A DNA stretch of 64,000 nt. It comes from an uncultured Ruminococcus sp. (GTDB taxonomy: Bacteria > Bacillota > Clostridia > Oscillospirales > Acutalibacteraceae). How positions within the stretch are numbered: the stretch's first letter is position 1; every line of letters starts with the position of its first letter. The translations under genes and the position numbers were made by a program. Where the stretch lies: the NCBI GenBank assembly GCA_944415425.1, contig CALYBP010000002.1, positions 19,156-83,155 of the forward strand, written 5' to 3'. The notes under the pieces were generated by a model that saw only the letters and a list, made by a program, of their open reading frames with translations, was not told where the DNA came from and searched no databases. This document shows positions 1 through 8,041 of this stretch, one piece after another.

Positions 1-846
1 TTTCCTTTTGCTGATAAATTCCCACGTGAAGCTGTCGCCTGCGGAGCGGATGTTGCCGTTTTGAGCCTTCATAAGACATTGCCTTCTTTTACGCAGACAG
101 CGCTTTTAATAACAAACGACCTTGATTTATCTGAAAGATTGCAGGAGAATCTCTCAATATTTCAAACAAGCAGTCCGTCTTATGTTTTGATGAGCAGCAT
201 AGATAATTGCCTTGATTACTTCTCAAAAAATAATGGGGAATTTTCTGAATACATAAAAAGACTTGATTCTTTCTATACATCAGTCGCATCGTTAAAAAAT
301 CTAACCGTACTTTATAATGACAAAGAATTTTTAAACTCATGTTATGCGTTTGATATAGGTAAAATCGTAATTTCAACTTCTGATACAAATATCAGCGGAG
401 TTGAGCTTGCCTCGATTTTAAGGGATAAATATAAAATCGAACTTGAGATGGCTTACACAAACTATGCCATTGCAATGACTTCCGTATGCGACAGCGACAA
501 AGGATTTGAGCGGCTTTTTACTGCGTTACAAGAAATAGACAGCAATATTATGAAAATATCTGAAAACAGCTCCCATAATAATTATTTCAGCGCACCGAGG
601 CAATGCTTTAAAGCAAACTTAAAAAGTAATTATCGATCAGAAAAAGTTTTGCTTAAAGACGCAAAAGGGAAGGTGTCTGCGCAATATTTGTGGGCATATC
701 CGCCCGGCATCCCCATTATCGTACCGGGGGAATATATATCAGACGACATTATAAAGTTAATTGATAATATGAATGATAAAAAAATAAATATAGGTTCTGA
801 AAATAATTTACCGCCTCAGTACATTTACATTGCCAAAACCGATTGA
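1..846 (+). CDS. Orn/Lys/Arg decarboxylase-family PLP enzyme, 3' part
   Basis: The reading frame is open from base 1, so the gene begins upstream; 281 residues plus stop are visible. Near the start is the family's PLP-lysine motif SLHKTLPSFTQ (Lys at visible residue 25, codon 73-75), the equivalent of SxHK in lysine/arginine/ornithine decarboxylases of fold type I. The rest matches the small C-terminal domain, including a YPPGIPIIVPGE segment typical of the Orn/Lys/Arg decarboxylase C-terminus. By family it would decarboxylate a basic amino acid to a polyamine precursor, but the substrate cannot be told from this part. It ends just before the SCIFF promoter, whose -35 box overlaps its stop codon. 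Family call is firm; specificity is inference. Confidence 0.85.
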   Translation, partial: FPFADKFPREAVACGADVAVLSLHKTLPSFTQTALLITNDLDLSERLQENLSIFQTSSPSYVLMSSIDNCLDYFSKNNGEFSEYIKRLDSFYTSVASLKNLTVLYNDKEFLNSCYAFDIGKIVISTSDTNISGVELASILRDKYKIELEMAYTNYAIAMTSVCDSDKGFERLFTALQEIDSNIMKISENSSHNNYFSAPRQCFKANLKSNYRSEKVLLKDAKGKVSAQYLWAYPPGIPIIVPGEYISDDIIKLIDNMNDKKINIGSENNLPPQYIYIAKTD

Positions 847-871
847 CAAATATAACTGTATGTGGTAAGAT
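843..871 (+). promoter_or_regulatory. Sigma-A promoter of the SCIFF locus
   Basis: A perfect -35 TTGACA (843-848), a 17-nt spacer and a -10 TAAGAT (866-871), followed by an AGGAG ribosome site at 891-895 and the ATG at 906. The -35 overlaps the stop codon of the upstream decarboxylase-fold gene. It should give strong constitutive-type transcription of the precursor peptide. Confidence 0.8.
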
Positions 872-905
872 TAATTTGTAAATTCTTACAAGGAGAACGA
901 TTGCT

Positions 906-1058
906 ATGAAAAGAATTAAAACTATTGAAACTCGTGATCTTAAAAAGAGCGTTAAGACAGGCGGCTGCGGCGAATGTCAGACTTCTTGCCAGTCAGCTTG
1001 CAAAACTTCATGCGGCGTTGCTAACCAGCAGTGCGAAAAATGCATGAGCGAGGAATAA
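906..1058 (+). CDS. scfA: SCIFF-type ranthipeptide precursor (six-cysteines-in-forty-five family)
   Basis: A 50-residue peptide whose basic N-terminal leader (MKRIKTIETRDLKKS) is followed by a Cys-rich core with Cys at 21, 24, 28, 32, 36, 43 and 46; the block SCQSACKTSC (27-36) is the hallmark of the SCIFF family. SCIFF peptides are RiPP precursors near-universal in Clostridia; a partner radical SAM/SPASM enzyme installs Cys-to-Thr thioether crosslinks. ATG at 906 has AGGAG ten bases upstream and a strong promoter. Oddities: seven Cys rather than six (extra Cys46), and Gly37 where the characterised CteA peptide, as I recall, has the acceptor Thr directly after the fifth Cys. The biological role of SCIFF peptides is not settled. 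The maturase gene follows at 1141. Confidence 0.95.
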   Translation: MKRIKTIETRDLKKSVKTGGCGECQTSCQSACKTSCGVANQQCEKCMSEE

Positions 1059-1087
1059 TTTTAATTATATCAAATTAAGGATACAAC

Positions 1088-1123
1088 AGCCGTTTTACCT
1101 TGAGGTTTAACGGCTTTCCTTTT
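1088..1123 (+). terminator. Terminator-like hairpin (attenuator) between SCIFF precursor and maturase
   Basis: AGCCGTT (1088-1094) pairs with AACGGCT (1109-1115); an inner ACC/GGT extends the stem across a T/T internal loop, and a T-rich run TTTCCTTTT follows. It lies 29 bases after the precursor stop and just before the maturase ribosome site (GGAG 1132-1135). No second promoter is evident in the gap, so partial termination here would make many precursor transcripts per maturase transcript. Confidence 0.6.
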
Positions 1124-1140
1124 GTCAAAACGGAGATATT

Positions 1141-2517
1141 ATGATACATCAATATAAATTAAACGGGTATAACATTGTTCTTGATGTTTTCAGCGGAAGC
1201 GTTCATTGTGTGGATGACCTTGCGTATGATGTTATAGCATTATTTGAAAAATCCGACAGAGAAAATATTATTAATACGCTTCTTGAAAAATACGCAGATG
1301 ATCCTGAAATCACGGAGCAGGAGATTAAAGACTGTATTGACGATGTAGAGGAGCTAAAACAACAAGGGAAGCTTTTTGCCGAAGATAAATATGCAGACCT
1401 TGCTTTTGACTTTAAAAAACGAAATACGGTCATTAAGGCGCTTTGTCTGCATGTTGCTCATACCTGCAATTTGAACTGCGAATACTGCTTTGCAAGCCAA
1501 GGTAAATATCACGGTGATAGAGCGTTAATGAGCTTTGAAACGGGCAAAAGAGCTATTGATTTTCTTATTGAAAATTCTGGCAGCAGAGTAAATCTTGAGG
1601 TTGACTTCTTCGGCGGAGAGCCTCTTATGAATTTTGATGTTGTAAAACAAATTGTCGCATACGCACGAAGCATAGAAAAAGAAAAAAATAAAAATTTCCG
1701 TTTTACTCTTACTACAAACGGAATGTTGGTTGACGATGATGTAATAGAATTTGCAAATAAAGAATGTCACAATGTAGTTTTAAGCCTTGACGGCAGAAAA
1801 GAAATTCATGATAATCTGAGAAAAACTGTTAACGGAAAAGGCAGTTATGACATAATTGTTCCGAAATTTCAGGAATTTGTTAAAAAAAGAGGCAACAGGG
1901 GATACTATGTAAGGGGTACATATACTCACAACAATACGGATTTTACAAACGACATTTTTCATATGGCTGATCTCGGATTTACAGAGCTTTCAATGGAACC
2001 TGTTGTGTGTGCACCTAATGACCCTTATGCGCTGACTTACGATGATTTGCCTGTCCTTTTTGAGCAGTATGAGATTCTTGCAAAGGAAATGCTTAGGCGT
2101 GAAAAAGAGGGCAAACCTATTACTTTCTATCATTATATGATTGATTTAACGGGTGGTCCATGCATTTACAAGCGCATTTCAGGCTGCGGTTCAGGTACGG
2201 AATATATGGCAGTTACGCCTTGGGGCGAGCTTTATCCGTGCCATCAGTTTGTCGGCGACCCAAAATACAGCCTCGGCAATATATTTGACGGAGTTACGAA
2301 TACCGAGATACAAAATGAATTTAAGCTCTGCAATGCGTATGCAAGAGAGGATTGTAAAAACTGCTGGGCTAAGCTGTATTGCAGCGGCGGCTGTGCCGCA
2401 AACGCTTATCACGCAACAGGCTCAATAAGCGGTATATATAAATACGGCTGTGAGCTGTTTAAAAAGAGAATGGAATGTGCAATTATGATGAAGGTTGCTC
2501 AGGCAGATTCTGAATAA
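1141..2517 (+). CDS. scfB: SCIFF peptide maturase, radical SAM/SPASM thioether synthase
   Basis: A 458-residue enzyme expected to reductively cleave S-adenosylmethionine and form thioether bonds in the adjacent SCIFF precursor. The N-terminal ~95 residues resemble a peptide-recognition (RRE-like) domain. The radical SAM cluster motif CNLNCEYC places the three ligands at Cys109, Cys113 and Cys116, with the GGEP motif (FFGGEPLMNF) about 40 residues later. The C-terminal part carries the SPASM/twitch Cys set: CGSGTEYMAV, then YPCHQF, then CKNCWAKLYCSGGC and a final Cys near KYGCELF, as in CteB. GGAG at 1132 precedes ATG 1141. It directly follows its substrate gene, separated by the hairpin at 1088-1123. 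Product class is firm; the crosslink pattern is unknown. Confidence 0.95.
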   Translation: MIHQYKLNGYNIVLDVFSGSVHCVDDLAYDVIALFEKSDRENIINTLLEKYADDPEITEQEIKDCIDDVEELKQQGKLFAEDKYADLAFDFKKRNTVIKALCLHVAHTCNLNCEYCFASQGKYHGDRALMSFETGKRAIDFLIENSGSRVNLEVDFFGGEPLMNFDVVKQIVAYARSIEKEKNKNFRFTLTTNGMLVDDDVIEFANKECHNVVLSLDGRKEIHDNLRKTVNGKGSYDIIVPKFQEFVKKRGNRGYYVRGTYTHNNTDFTNDIFHMADLGFTELSMEPVVCAPNDPYALTYDDLPVLFEQYEILAKEMLRREKEGKPITFYHYMIDLTGGPCIYKRISGCGSGTEYMAVTPWGELYPCHQFVGDPKYSLGNIFDGVTNTEIQNEFKLCNAYAREDCKNCWAKLYCSGGCAANAYHATGSISGIYKYGCELFKKRMECAIMMKVAQADSE

Positions 2518-2535
2518 TTTTATATCAAAACAAAT

Positions 2536-2563
2536 GAGCCGGTGCTGAAATAAGCGTCGGCTC
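2536..2563. terminator. Shared terminator hairpin between scfB and feoB
   Basis: GAGCCG (2536-2541) and CGGCTC (2558-2563), with an inner GCT/AGC pairing. It lies between the convergent stops at 2517 and 2570. The better T-rich tail (ATTTGTTTTG) is on the minus strand, which favours its use by feoB; the plus-strand tail (TGTCGTTTA) is weak. Confidence 0.6.
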
Positions 2564-2569
2564 TGTCGT

Positions 2570-4492
2570 TTATATAAAGATTTTCATTATATTTGAAACT
2601 ATAAAGCAAAGAATAATCCCCATTACGGTTGGCATAACAGCTGAAAATATGGTCCATTTTATGCTTGCGGTTTCTTTTTTTATAGTAAGGCATGAGGTAG
2701 AACACGGAAAATGCATTATACACATAATTATCATACATACCGCGGTAATGACGGTCCAGCCATTTGCCGAAAGTAATTCCAAAAGCTGCTCATAGCTTGA
2801 ATATTCCATCATTGTTGTGCTCGACATATATGACATAATTATAATGGGTACCACAATTTCATTTGCGGGGAAACCAAGAATAAACGCCATAACGATTACG
2901 CCGTCAAGTCCTATCATTCTGCCGAACGGGTCTAAAAAATTTGTACAGTATGAAAGCACAGAACTGTCGCCGACATAAATGTTTGCCGTAAGCCATATTA
3001 TTGCCCCTGCAGGAGCGGCAACAATGACCGCTCTGCCAAGCACAAATATCGTTCTGTCAAGCAGTGAACGAATAACAGTTTTTAAAATCTGAGGTTTTCT
3101 GTAAGGGGGAAGCTCAAGCGCAAAACCCGACTTTTGACCTTTTAATAATGTGACGGACAGCAATTTTGAAACACCGAGTGTAACAAGAACGCACCCCACA
3201 ATAATGCATAAAAGAATTACAGCTACCTTAAATGACGCAATCAGACCAAAAGCAGAACCAGCAAAAAACATCATAATAATTGCTATAAGAGTAGGAAATC
3301 TGCCGTTGCACGGCATAAAATTGTTTGTTACTACGGCAATTAATCGTTCGGACGGGCTTTCGATAATTCTGCAACCCGTAACCCCGCAGGCATTGCAGCC
3401 GATTCCCATAGCCATAGTAAGGCTCTGCTTACCGTGGGCGCCGCATCTTGCAAAGAATTTATCGAGGTTAAACGCAATTCTCGGTAGATAGCCTGAATCT
3501 TCTATTAGAGAAAAAAGAGGAAAGAATATTGCCATAGGAGGGAGCATTACGGACACTACCCAGGTAAGGGTGGTATAAACTCCGTCAATCAATATTCCCG
3601 TTAAAAAATGAGGCACGGCAATCATTTCAAAAAGTATATACAGTTCATCTTTTATATAATTAAATAATATACTCAGCCATTCGCTCGGATAATTGGCACC
3701 TACCGCTGTTATCCAAAATAACGCGGCAAAAAGTACGAGCATTACGGGTATTCCGAGTGCTTTGGATGTAAGTATTTTATCCAACGAGCAGTTATCTCTT
3801 TTTTTGGGGTCTGTGTTGTAAGATACGGTTTTTTCGCAGATTTCCTTTGATTTTTTTGCAAGCATTTCCGAGTTAAGTTTATGCTTTTCTTTGTCAAGAA
3901 CATCTATTCCCGTAAAATTTCTTTCAACTCTGAAGCACTTGGTTTCTCCTAAACAGATTTTTCCCAATACATTTTTCAATTCATTTATTCCACTTTTTTT
4001 AGTTGCACAGGTACATACAACCGGTATCCCTAAGTTTAGCGAAAGCTCATCGACATCAATATTTACACCGTTTTTTTCCGCTTCATCGCATAAATTCAAA
4101 CATAATACAGCTTCTTTTTGCAAAGAAAGGACCTCAAGAACAAACGATAAATTTCGCTCAATAATATTTGAATCAACAACAATAATTACGCAGTCAATTT
4201 TCTCTGTCGCAAGAAAATTTCTTGTAACTTCCTCTTCTTCGGAAAAATCATTCATGGAGTATGTTCCCGGAAGATCCGTAAACAAATAACACTTATCTTT
4301 AATTACTGCTTTGCCCGAAGAACATTCAACCGTCTTACCCGTCCAGTTGCCGGTATGCTGTTTCAATCCCGTAAGCGCGTTAAATATTGTACTTTTACCG
4401 ACATTAGGGTTACCGGCAAGCGCAACTTTAAAATCGGCTGACTCTTGTACATTGACAGAACATGATGAACGAAATAAATCCCTTGCAAACAA
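2570..4492 (-). CDS. feoB: Ferrous iron transporter FeoB
   Basis: A 640-residue membrane protein with an N-terminal GTPase domain and a multi-helix permease core; with FeoA it imports Fe(II) across the cytoplasmic membrane. G1 is GNPNVGKS (27-34), G3 DLPG (73-76), G4 NLCD (133-136). The G2 region reads GNWTGKTVE where the classical form is GNWPGxTVE; the motif GIGCNACGVTGC in the permease is of the clostridial type rather than the enterobacterial one. The start is TTG at 4492 with a perfect AGGAGG at 4501-4506, eight bases away. It lies 16 bases after feoA. Slightly short against ~660-770 residues in other FeoB proteins, but no domain is broken. Confidence 0.95.
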   Translation of the reverse strand: MFARDLFRSSCSVNVQESADFKVALAGNPNVGKSTIFNALTGLKQHTGNWTGKTVECSSGKAVIKDKCYLFTDLPGTYSMNDFSEEEEVTRNFLATEKIDCVIIVVDSNIIERNLSFVLEVLSLQKEAVLCLNLCDEAEKNGVNIDVDELSLNLGIPVVCTCATKKSGINELKNVLGKICLGETKCFRVERNFTGIDVLDKEKHKLNSEMLAKKSKEICEKTVSYNTDPKKRDNCSLDKILTSKALGIPVMLVLFAALFWITAVGANYPSEWLSILFNYIKDELYILFEMIAVPHFLTGILIDGVYTTLTWVVSVMLPPMAIFFPLFSLIEDSGYLPRIAFNLDKFFARCGAHGKQSLTMAMGIGCNACGVTGCRIIESPSERLIAVVTNNFMPCNGRFPTLIAIIMMFFAGSAFGLIASFKVAVILLCIIVGCVLVTLGVSKLLSVTLLKGQKSGFALELPPYRKPQILKTVIRSLLDRTIFVLGRAVIVAAPAGAIIWLTANIYVGDSSVLSYCTNFLDPFGRMIGLDGVIVMAFILGFPANEIVVPIIIMSYMSSTTMMEYSSYEQLLELLSANGWTVITAVCMIIMCIMHFPCSTSCLTIKKETASIKWTIFSAVMPTVMGIILCFIVSNIMKIFI

Positions 4493-4508
4493 ATAAAAAA
4501 CCTCCTGA

Positions 4509-4748
4509 TTAATTTATAGGAGTTACCGTAATATATTTACTGTCTTTTTCTCTCAACGCTATAACTGTATTTTTTACAAGATAAGCCGTTGGGTCACCAA
4601 ACGGACTTCTGTACAACGGTTTAATCATTGTATTTTCAAGTATTCCCATATCAAAAATCCTGTTAATAAGGTAATCTTTGCATTTTATAGATAAAATCAA
4701 TCCGCTTTTATAGAGCGGCAGATTGTTAAGAGTACAAACATCATTCAT
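4509..4748 (-). CDS. feoA: FeoA domain protein
   Basis: A 79-residue SH3-like FeoA domain, the small cytoplasmic partner needed for FeoB iron uptake, encoded directly upstream of feoB. The family pattern is visible: MNDVCTLNNL near the N-terminus, the RIFDMGILENT segment, then PFGDPTAYLV and the ALREKDSKYI end. An ATG four codons further upstream (4760) is possible, but the predicted transcription start near 4769 would leave it almost no leader, whereas 4748 has GGTGAAG in front of it, so I prefer 4748. The pair forms a two-gene operon convergent with the SCIFF genes. Confidence 0.9.
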   Translation of the reverse strand: MNDVCTLNNLPLYKSGLILSIKCKDYLINRIFDMGILENTMIKPLYRSPFGDPTAYLVKNTVIALREKDSKYITVTPIN

Positions 4749-4775
4749 AGTCTTCACCATTAAACTTTTTGTAAC

Positions 4776-4804
4776 ATATTATTCCGAATATCATTTAATG
4801 TTAA
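4776..4804 (-). promoter_or_regulatory. Probable feoAB promoter with dyad in spacer
   Basis: On the minus strand TTAACA (4804-4799), a 17-nt spacer and TAATAT (4781-4776). The spacer and -10 contain an ATATT/AATAT inverted repeat centred on CGGAAT, positioned where an iron-responsive repressor could block RNA polymerase. The regulator (Fur- or DtxR-like) is a guess from context only. Confidence 0.5.
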
Positions 4805-4832
4805 AGGAATATGGTCGTTAAGTTACTTTCAC

Positions 4833-4861
4833 TTTACCAATTACGAAAGATGTTGTATAAT
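4833..4861 (+). promoter_or_regulatory. Promoter of the cwlD-radA operon
   Basis: TTTACC (4833-4838), 17-nt spacer, perfect TATAAT (4856-4861). GGGAG at 4904-4908 precedes the cwlD ATG at 4916. It is divergent from the feoAB promoter in a 167-nt gap. Confidence 0.65.
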
Positions 4862-4915
4862 TAATGTAATATATTTGCAGGCACAAACTATATATTTATA
4901 TACGGGAGTGTTTGT

Positions 4916-5626
4916 ATGAATATAAAAAAAATTATTTATATTGTAATTTGTGTTGTGTTGTTTTTAACATTTAATATACTTATGATTACGGCTGCGGTAA
5001 ATATAAATACGGCAGTTTCTTCAAAATCTGTAAGGTCCATTCCGTCGGTTGTAATTGATGCGGGTCACGGCGGGGAAGACGGCGGAGCTGTATCGGACGA
5101 CGGAGTGCTTGAAAAAGACATAAATCTTGAAATATCCCAAAAAACTTCGGCTATGTTATATATGCTCGGATTTGATGTAACAGAAACAAGAACTGACGAT
5201 ACTGCTCTTGATAACGGAGAAGAAACCATAAGACTGAGAAAAGTAAGCGATATGAAAAACAGGCTCAAGATATATGATTCATCCGATGAAAATGTAGTTA
5301 TAAGTATTCATCAAAATAAATTTACCCAAAGTAAATATCACGGAACTCAGATTTTTTACTCTCCCAACAATCCAAACAGCAAAAAACTTGCGGAAAACAT
5401 CAAATTCTCAGTAAAAGGCTTGCTTCAGCCGGATAACGAAAGAGAATGTAAGCAAGCTGACAACGGTATTTATCTGCTTAAAAATACGCATAATCCGGCG
5501 GTTATAGTTGAATGTGGTTTTATTTCTAATAAAGAAGAATATAAAAAACTAATTGATTCAGAATACCAAAAACAAATGGCTTTTTCAATTTCTGCCGGAT
5601 TCTTAAATTATTGTAATACAAACTGA
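4916..5626 (+). CDS. cwlD: N-acetylmuramoyl-L-alanine amidase CwlD (spore cortex)
   Basis: A 236-residue zinc amidase of the Amidase_3 family with an N-terminal membrane anchor (hydrophobic 5-29). The Zn ligands and catalytic residues are at the expected places: His51 in DAGHGGEDGG, Glu66 in LEKD, His132 in SIHQNKF, and Glu199 in VECGFISN. The size and single anchor without cell-wall binding repeats match CwlD, which removes stem peptides during muramic delta-lactam formation in spore cortex, so the gene points to a sporulating lineage. It is first in an operon with radA, 14 bases downstream. A general wall amidase cannot be excluded from sequence alone. Confidence 0.85.
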   Translation: MNIKKIIYIVICVVLFLTFNILMITAAVNINTAVSSKSVRSIPSVVIDAGHGGEDGGAVSDDGVLEKDINLEISQKTSAMLYMLGFDVTETRTDDTALDNGEETIRLRKVSDMKNRLKIYDSSDENVVISIHQNKFTQSKYHGTQIFYSPNNPNSKKLAENIKFSVKGLLQPDNERECKQADNGIYLLKNTHNPAVIVECGFISNKEEYKKLIDSEYQKQMAFSISAGFLNYCNTN

Positions 5627-5640
5627 CAGGATGTGTAATA

Positions 5641-7008
5641 ATGGCGTCAAAAATTAAAAGTGTATATATTTGTTCAGAATGCGGATATGAATCAGCAAAA
5701 TGGTACGGAAAATGCCCGTCATGCGGCGAATGGAACACTATGAACGAAGAGATAAAGGATACAGCAAAAAATGCTTCAGTTTCAAAATCCCGTACATATT
5801 CGGCTTATTCAAAACCTGATACAATAAATGAAATTTCCACAGAAGACGAACACCGATACGATACGGGCTGTAAGGAGCTAAACAGAGTCCTCGGAGGAGG
5901 AATAGTTAAAGGAAGCCTTATATTGCTCGGCGGAGATCCCGGAATAGGTAAATCTACGGTTCTTATGCAAATCTGCCAGTATATGGGCGATACATTAAAA
6001 ATACTTTATGTATCGGGCGAGGAATCAAAGCGTCAGCTAAAACTTCGTGCAATGCGTCTGGAAGTTAATTCGCCAAATCTTTTTGTGATGACTGAAACCG
6101 ATGTTGAAATAGTATGTGAACAAATTAAGTCTTTAAAGCCTGATATTGTCATGGTGGATTCGATACAAACTATGAATCTTTCAGAATTAAGCTCATCTCC
6201 CGGAAGCGTAACGCAGGTCAGAGAGTGTACCAATACGCTGATGAGAACAGCAAAATCTTTTGATATTCCGATGTTTATTGTCGGCCATGTAAACAAGGAA
6301 GGGTCAATCGCAGGGCCAAAGGTTCTTGAACATATTGTCGACACCGTGCTACATTTTGAAGGTGACAAGCAAATGAGCTGCAGAATTTTAAGAGCGGTAA
6401 AAAACCGTTACGGCTCAACAAACGAAATAGGCGTTTTTGAAATGACCGACAGAGGATTAAAAGAAGTAGAAAATCCATCCGTTATGCTTCTTTCAGGCAG
6501 ACCTAAAAATGTATCCGGTACCTGTGTTACCTGCACCATAGAGGGTTCTCGGCCTATACTTGCAGAAACACAGGGACTTGCAACACAGAGCGGTTACGGA
6601 AATCCACGAAGAATGTCCACAGGTTTTGACTACAACAGACTTTCGCTTCTGCTTGCTGTTCTCGAGAAGCGAGCAGGGTATTATTTTTCAAATTTTGACG
6701 CCTACATTAACATAGTAGGAGGTCTGCGTGTTGATGAACCCGCAATAGATTTGTCAATCGCTATGGCCCTTATAAGCAGTCTAAAAGACACTCCAATTGA
6801 TGAAAATGCCGTTGTGTTCGGTGAAATAGGGCTTGCAGGAGAAATAAGGGCTGTTTCACAGGCGCAAATGAGGATTAACGAGGCAGTAAGACTTGGATTT
6901 AATAAAATCATACTTCCGTACCATAATTTAAAAGGTGTTTACTGCGACGATGCACAGCTTATAGGAGTAAAAAACATCCGTCAGGCATTTGAGGCTTTAA
7001 GTATATGA
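5641..7008 (+). CDS. radA: DNA repair protein RadA
   Basis: A 455-residue RecA-like ATPase that promotes branch migration during recombinational repair. The N-terminal zinc finger has Cys11, Cys14, Cys25 and Cys28. The Walker A motif GGDPGIGKST is at ~97-106, the RadA-specific KNRYG motif (canonical KNRFG) follows near residue 255, and the C-terminus is the Lon-protease-like P domain (YINIVGGLRVDEPAIDLSIA). Length fits the family (about 455). It follows cwlD closely, and its TGA overlaps the ATG of the next gene as ATGA, implying coupled translation. Confidence 0.97.
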   Translation: MASKIKSVYICSECGYESAKWYGKCPSCGEWNTMNEEIKDTAKNASVSKSRTYSAYSKPDTINEISTEDEHRYDTGCKELNRVLGGGIVKGSLILLGGDPGIGKSTVLMQICQYMGDTLKILYVSGEESKRQLKLRAMRLEVNSPNLFVMTETDVEIVCEQIKSLKPDIVMVDSIQTMNLSELSSSPGSVTQVRECTNTLMRTAKSFDIPMFIVGHVNKEGSIAGPKVLEHIVDTVLHFEGDKQMSCRILRAVKNRYGSTNEIGVFEMTDRGLKEVENPSVMLLSGRPKNVSGTCVTCTIEGSRPILAETQGLATQSGYGNPRRMSTGFDYNRLSLLLAVLEKRAGYYFSNFDAYINIVGGLRVDEPAIDLSIAMALISSLKDTPIDENAVVFGEIGLAGEIRAVSQAQMRINEAVRLGFNKIILPYHNLKGVYCDDAQLIGVKNIRQAFEALSI

Positions 7009-7700
7009 GTACATTTGTTATGTCGGACAAGTATCCGTGCTTTGTAAACGAAATCAAAAAGTACGGTCATTGCGTGATTTCAAGCGATAGAATTCAAATT
7101 TTCCCCAAACCCGAACAAAATCACGCCGATATGCAGCTTTTGCCAATAAACGATAGATTTTTTATACTTAACGAATGTAAATCTCTATCAAAGAAACTGC
7201 ATCCCGAAAAATTGATGTTTTGCAGTAGAAAAGCAGGGAAAAAGTATCCCGAAAATATATTGCTCAATTTTTTGTACCTGAACAATACATTGTACGGTAA
7301 GATTTCCGCAATAGATAACAATCTATTATCCTATTGTAACTCAAACAATATTAAAACAGTCAATATAAATCAAGGGTATGCTCGTTGTTCTGCGCTAATA
7401 GTAAATAACAATGCGGTTGTAACATCTGATATTTCTATTGCAAATACATTAAAAGCAAATGGGGTAGAGGTGCTTTTGATTTCACCGGGTCATATTGTCT
7501 TAGACGGATACGATTATGGATTTATCGGAGGCGCAAGCGGTAAAATAAATAAAGATACAATAGTATTTTTCGGGAATTTAAAAAATCACCCTGATTATGA
7601 TAAAATTGAAAATTTTTGTCATGAATACGGTGTAAGTATAAAAATACTATGTAATAATATTCCCCTGACCGATGTAGGGGGAATGGTACAAATAAAATAA
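7005..7700 (+). CDS. DUF6873-like putative GME-fold protein
   Basis: A 231-residue soluble protein that I only tentatively recognise as the DUF6873 family, described as sharing the fold of guanidino-group-modifying enzymes. It has a repeated alpha/beta character with segments such as NINQGYARCSALIV, VLLISPGHIVLDGYDYGFIGGASGK and VFFGNLKNHPDYDKI. There is no signal peptide or membrane helix. The start overlaps the radA stop (ATGA), so it belongs to the cwlD-radA transcript, and a strong terminator follows. I cannot assign a substrate or say whether the catalytic Cys-His set of the fold is intact. Being tied to radA and cwlD suggests a conserved Clostridial context, not a known function. Confidence 0.6.
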   Translation: MSTFVMSDKYPCFVNEIKKYGHCVISSDRIQIFPKPEQNHADMQLLPINDRFFILNECKSLSKKLHPEKLMFCSRKAGKKYPENILLNFLYLNNTLYGKISAIDNNLLSYCNSNNIKTVNINQGYARCSALIVNNNAVVTSDISIANTLKANGVEVLLISPGHIVLDGYDYGFIGGASGKINKDTIVFFGNLKNHPDYDKIENFCHEYGVSIKILCNNIPLTDVGGMVQIK

Positions 7701-7720
7701 ATTCAATCTTTAGGTAAATA

Positions 7721-7755
7721 AAAACGACAACGAAAAAAATCGTTGTCGTTTTTTT
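7721..7755. terminator. Strong intrinsic terminator
   Basis: A perfect 13-bp stem, AAAACGACAACGA (7721-7733) against TCGTTGTCGTTTT (7740-7752), followed by a T run to 7755. It ends the cwlD-radA operon. The A run on its left side lets it serve the convergent XRE gene on the minus strand too. Confidence 0.9.
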
Positions 7756-7791
7756 ATGCAGTTATAATATCTGAAAAATTGAAGCCGAGTT

Positions 7792-8001
7792 CTACTTAAC
7801 AAATTTTTCAATCCCCAGAACATAATCACTTGATACCTTATACAAGCAGCACAAAGCAATCAAGTGACGAATGGGCAGTTCACGCTTACCGTTTTCATAT
7901 TTGCTGTACTGCTCCTGACGGGTGTGAAGTATAAAGGCAATCTGTCCCTGTGTGTATCCGTTTTTTATTCTTAGTTCTTTAAGTCTTTTATAATAATCCA
8001 T
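7792..8001 (-). CDS. Small XRE-family transcriptional regulator
   Basis: A 69-residue protein that is little more than one helix-turn-helix of the Cro/CI (XRE) family: LRIKNGYTQGQIAFILHTRQ followed by the recognition-helix region QYSKYENGKRELPI and LIALCCLYKVSSDYVLG. No effector or dimerisation domain follows, so it probably works as a compact dimer. It is alone on the minus strand between the cwlD operon and gdhA. Its upstream region carries an extended -10 promoter overlapped by a TAACATGTTA palindrome and several ATGTTRA copies, which suggests autoregulation. Targets are unknown. Confidence 0.9.
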   Translation of the reverse strand: MDYYKRLKELRIKNGYTQGQIAFILHTRQEQYSKYENGKRELPIRHLIALCCLYKVSSDYVLGIEKFVK

Positions 8002-8041
8002 ATTCTTACCTCAAAATATTACTATTTGTATTATTAACATA

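Noticed and set aside
2153..2428. Frame of 91 codons inside scfB
   Set aside because: Out-of-frame shadow of the SPASM-domain coding sequence; Cys- and Ala-rich only because of the overlapping codons.
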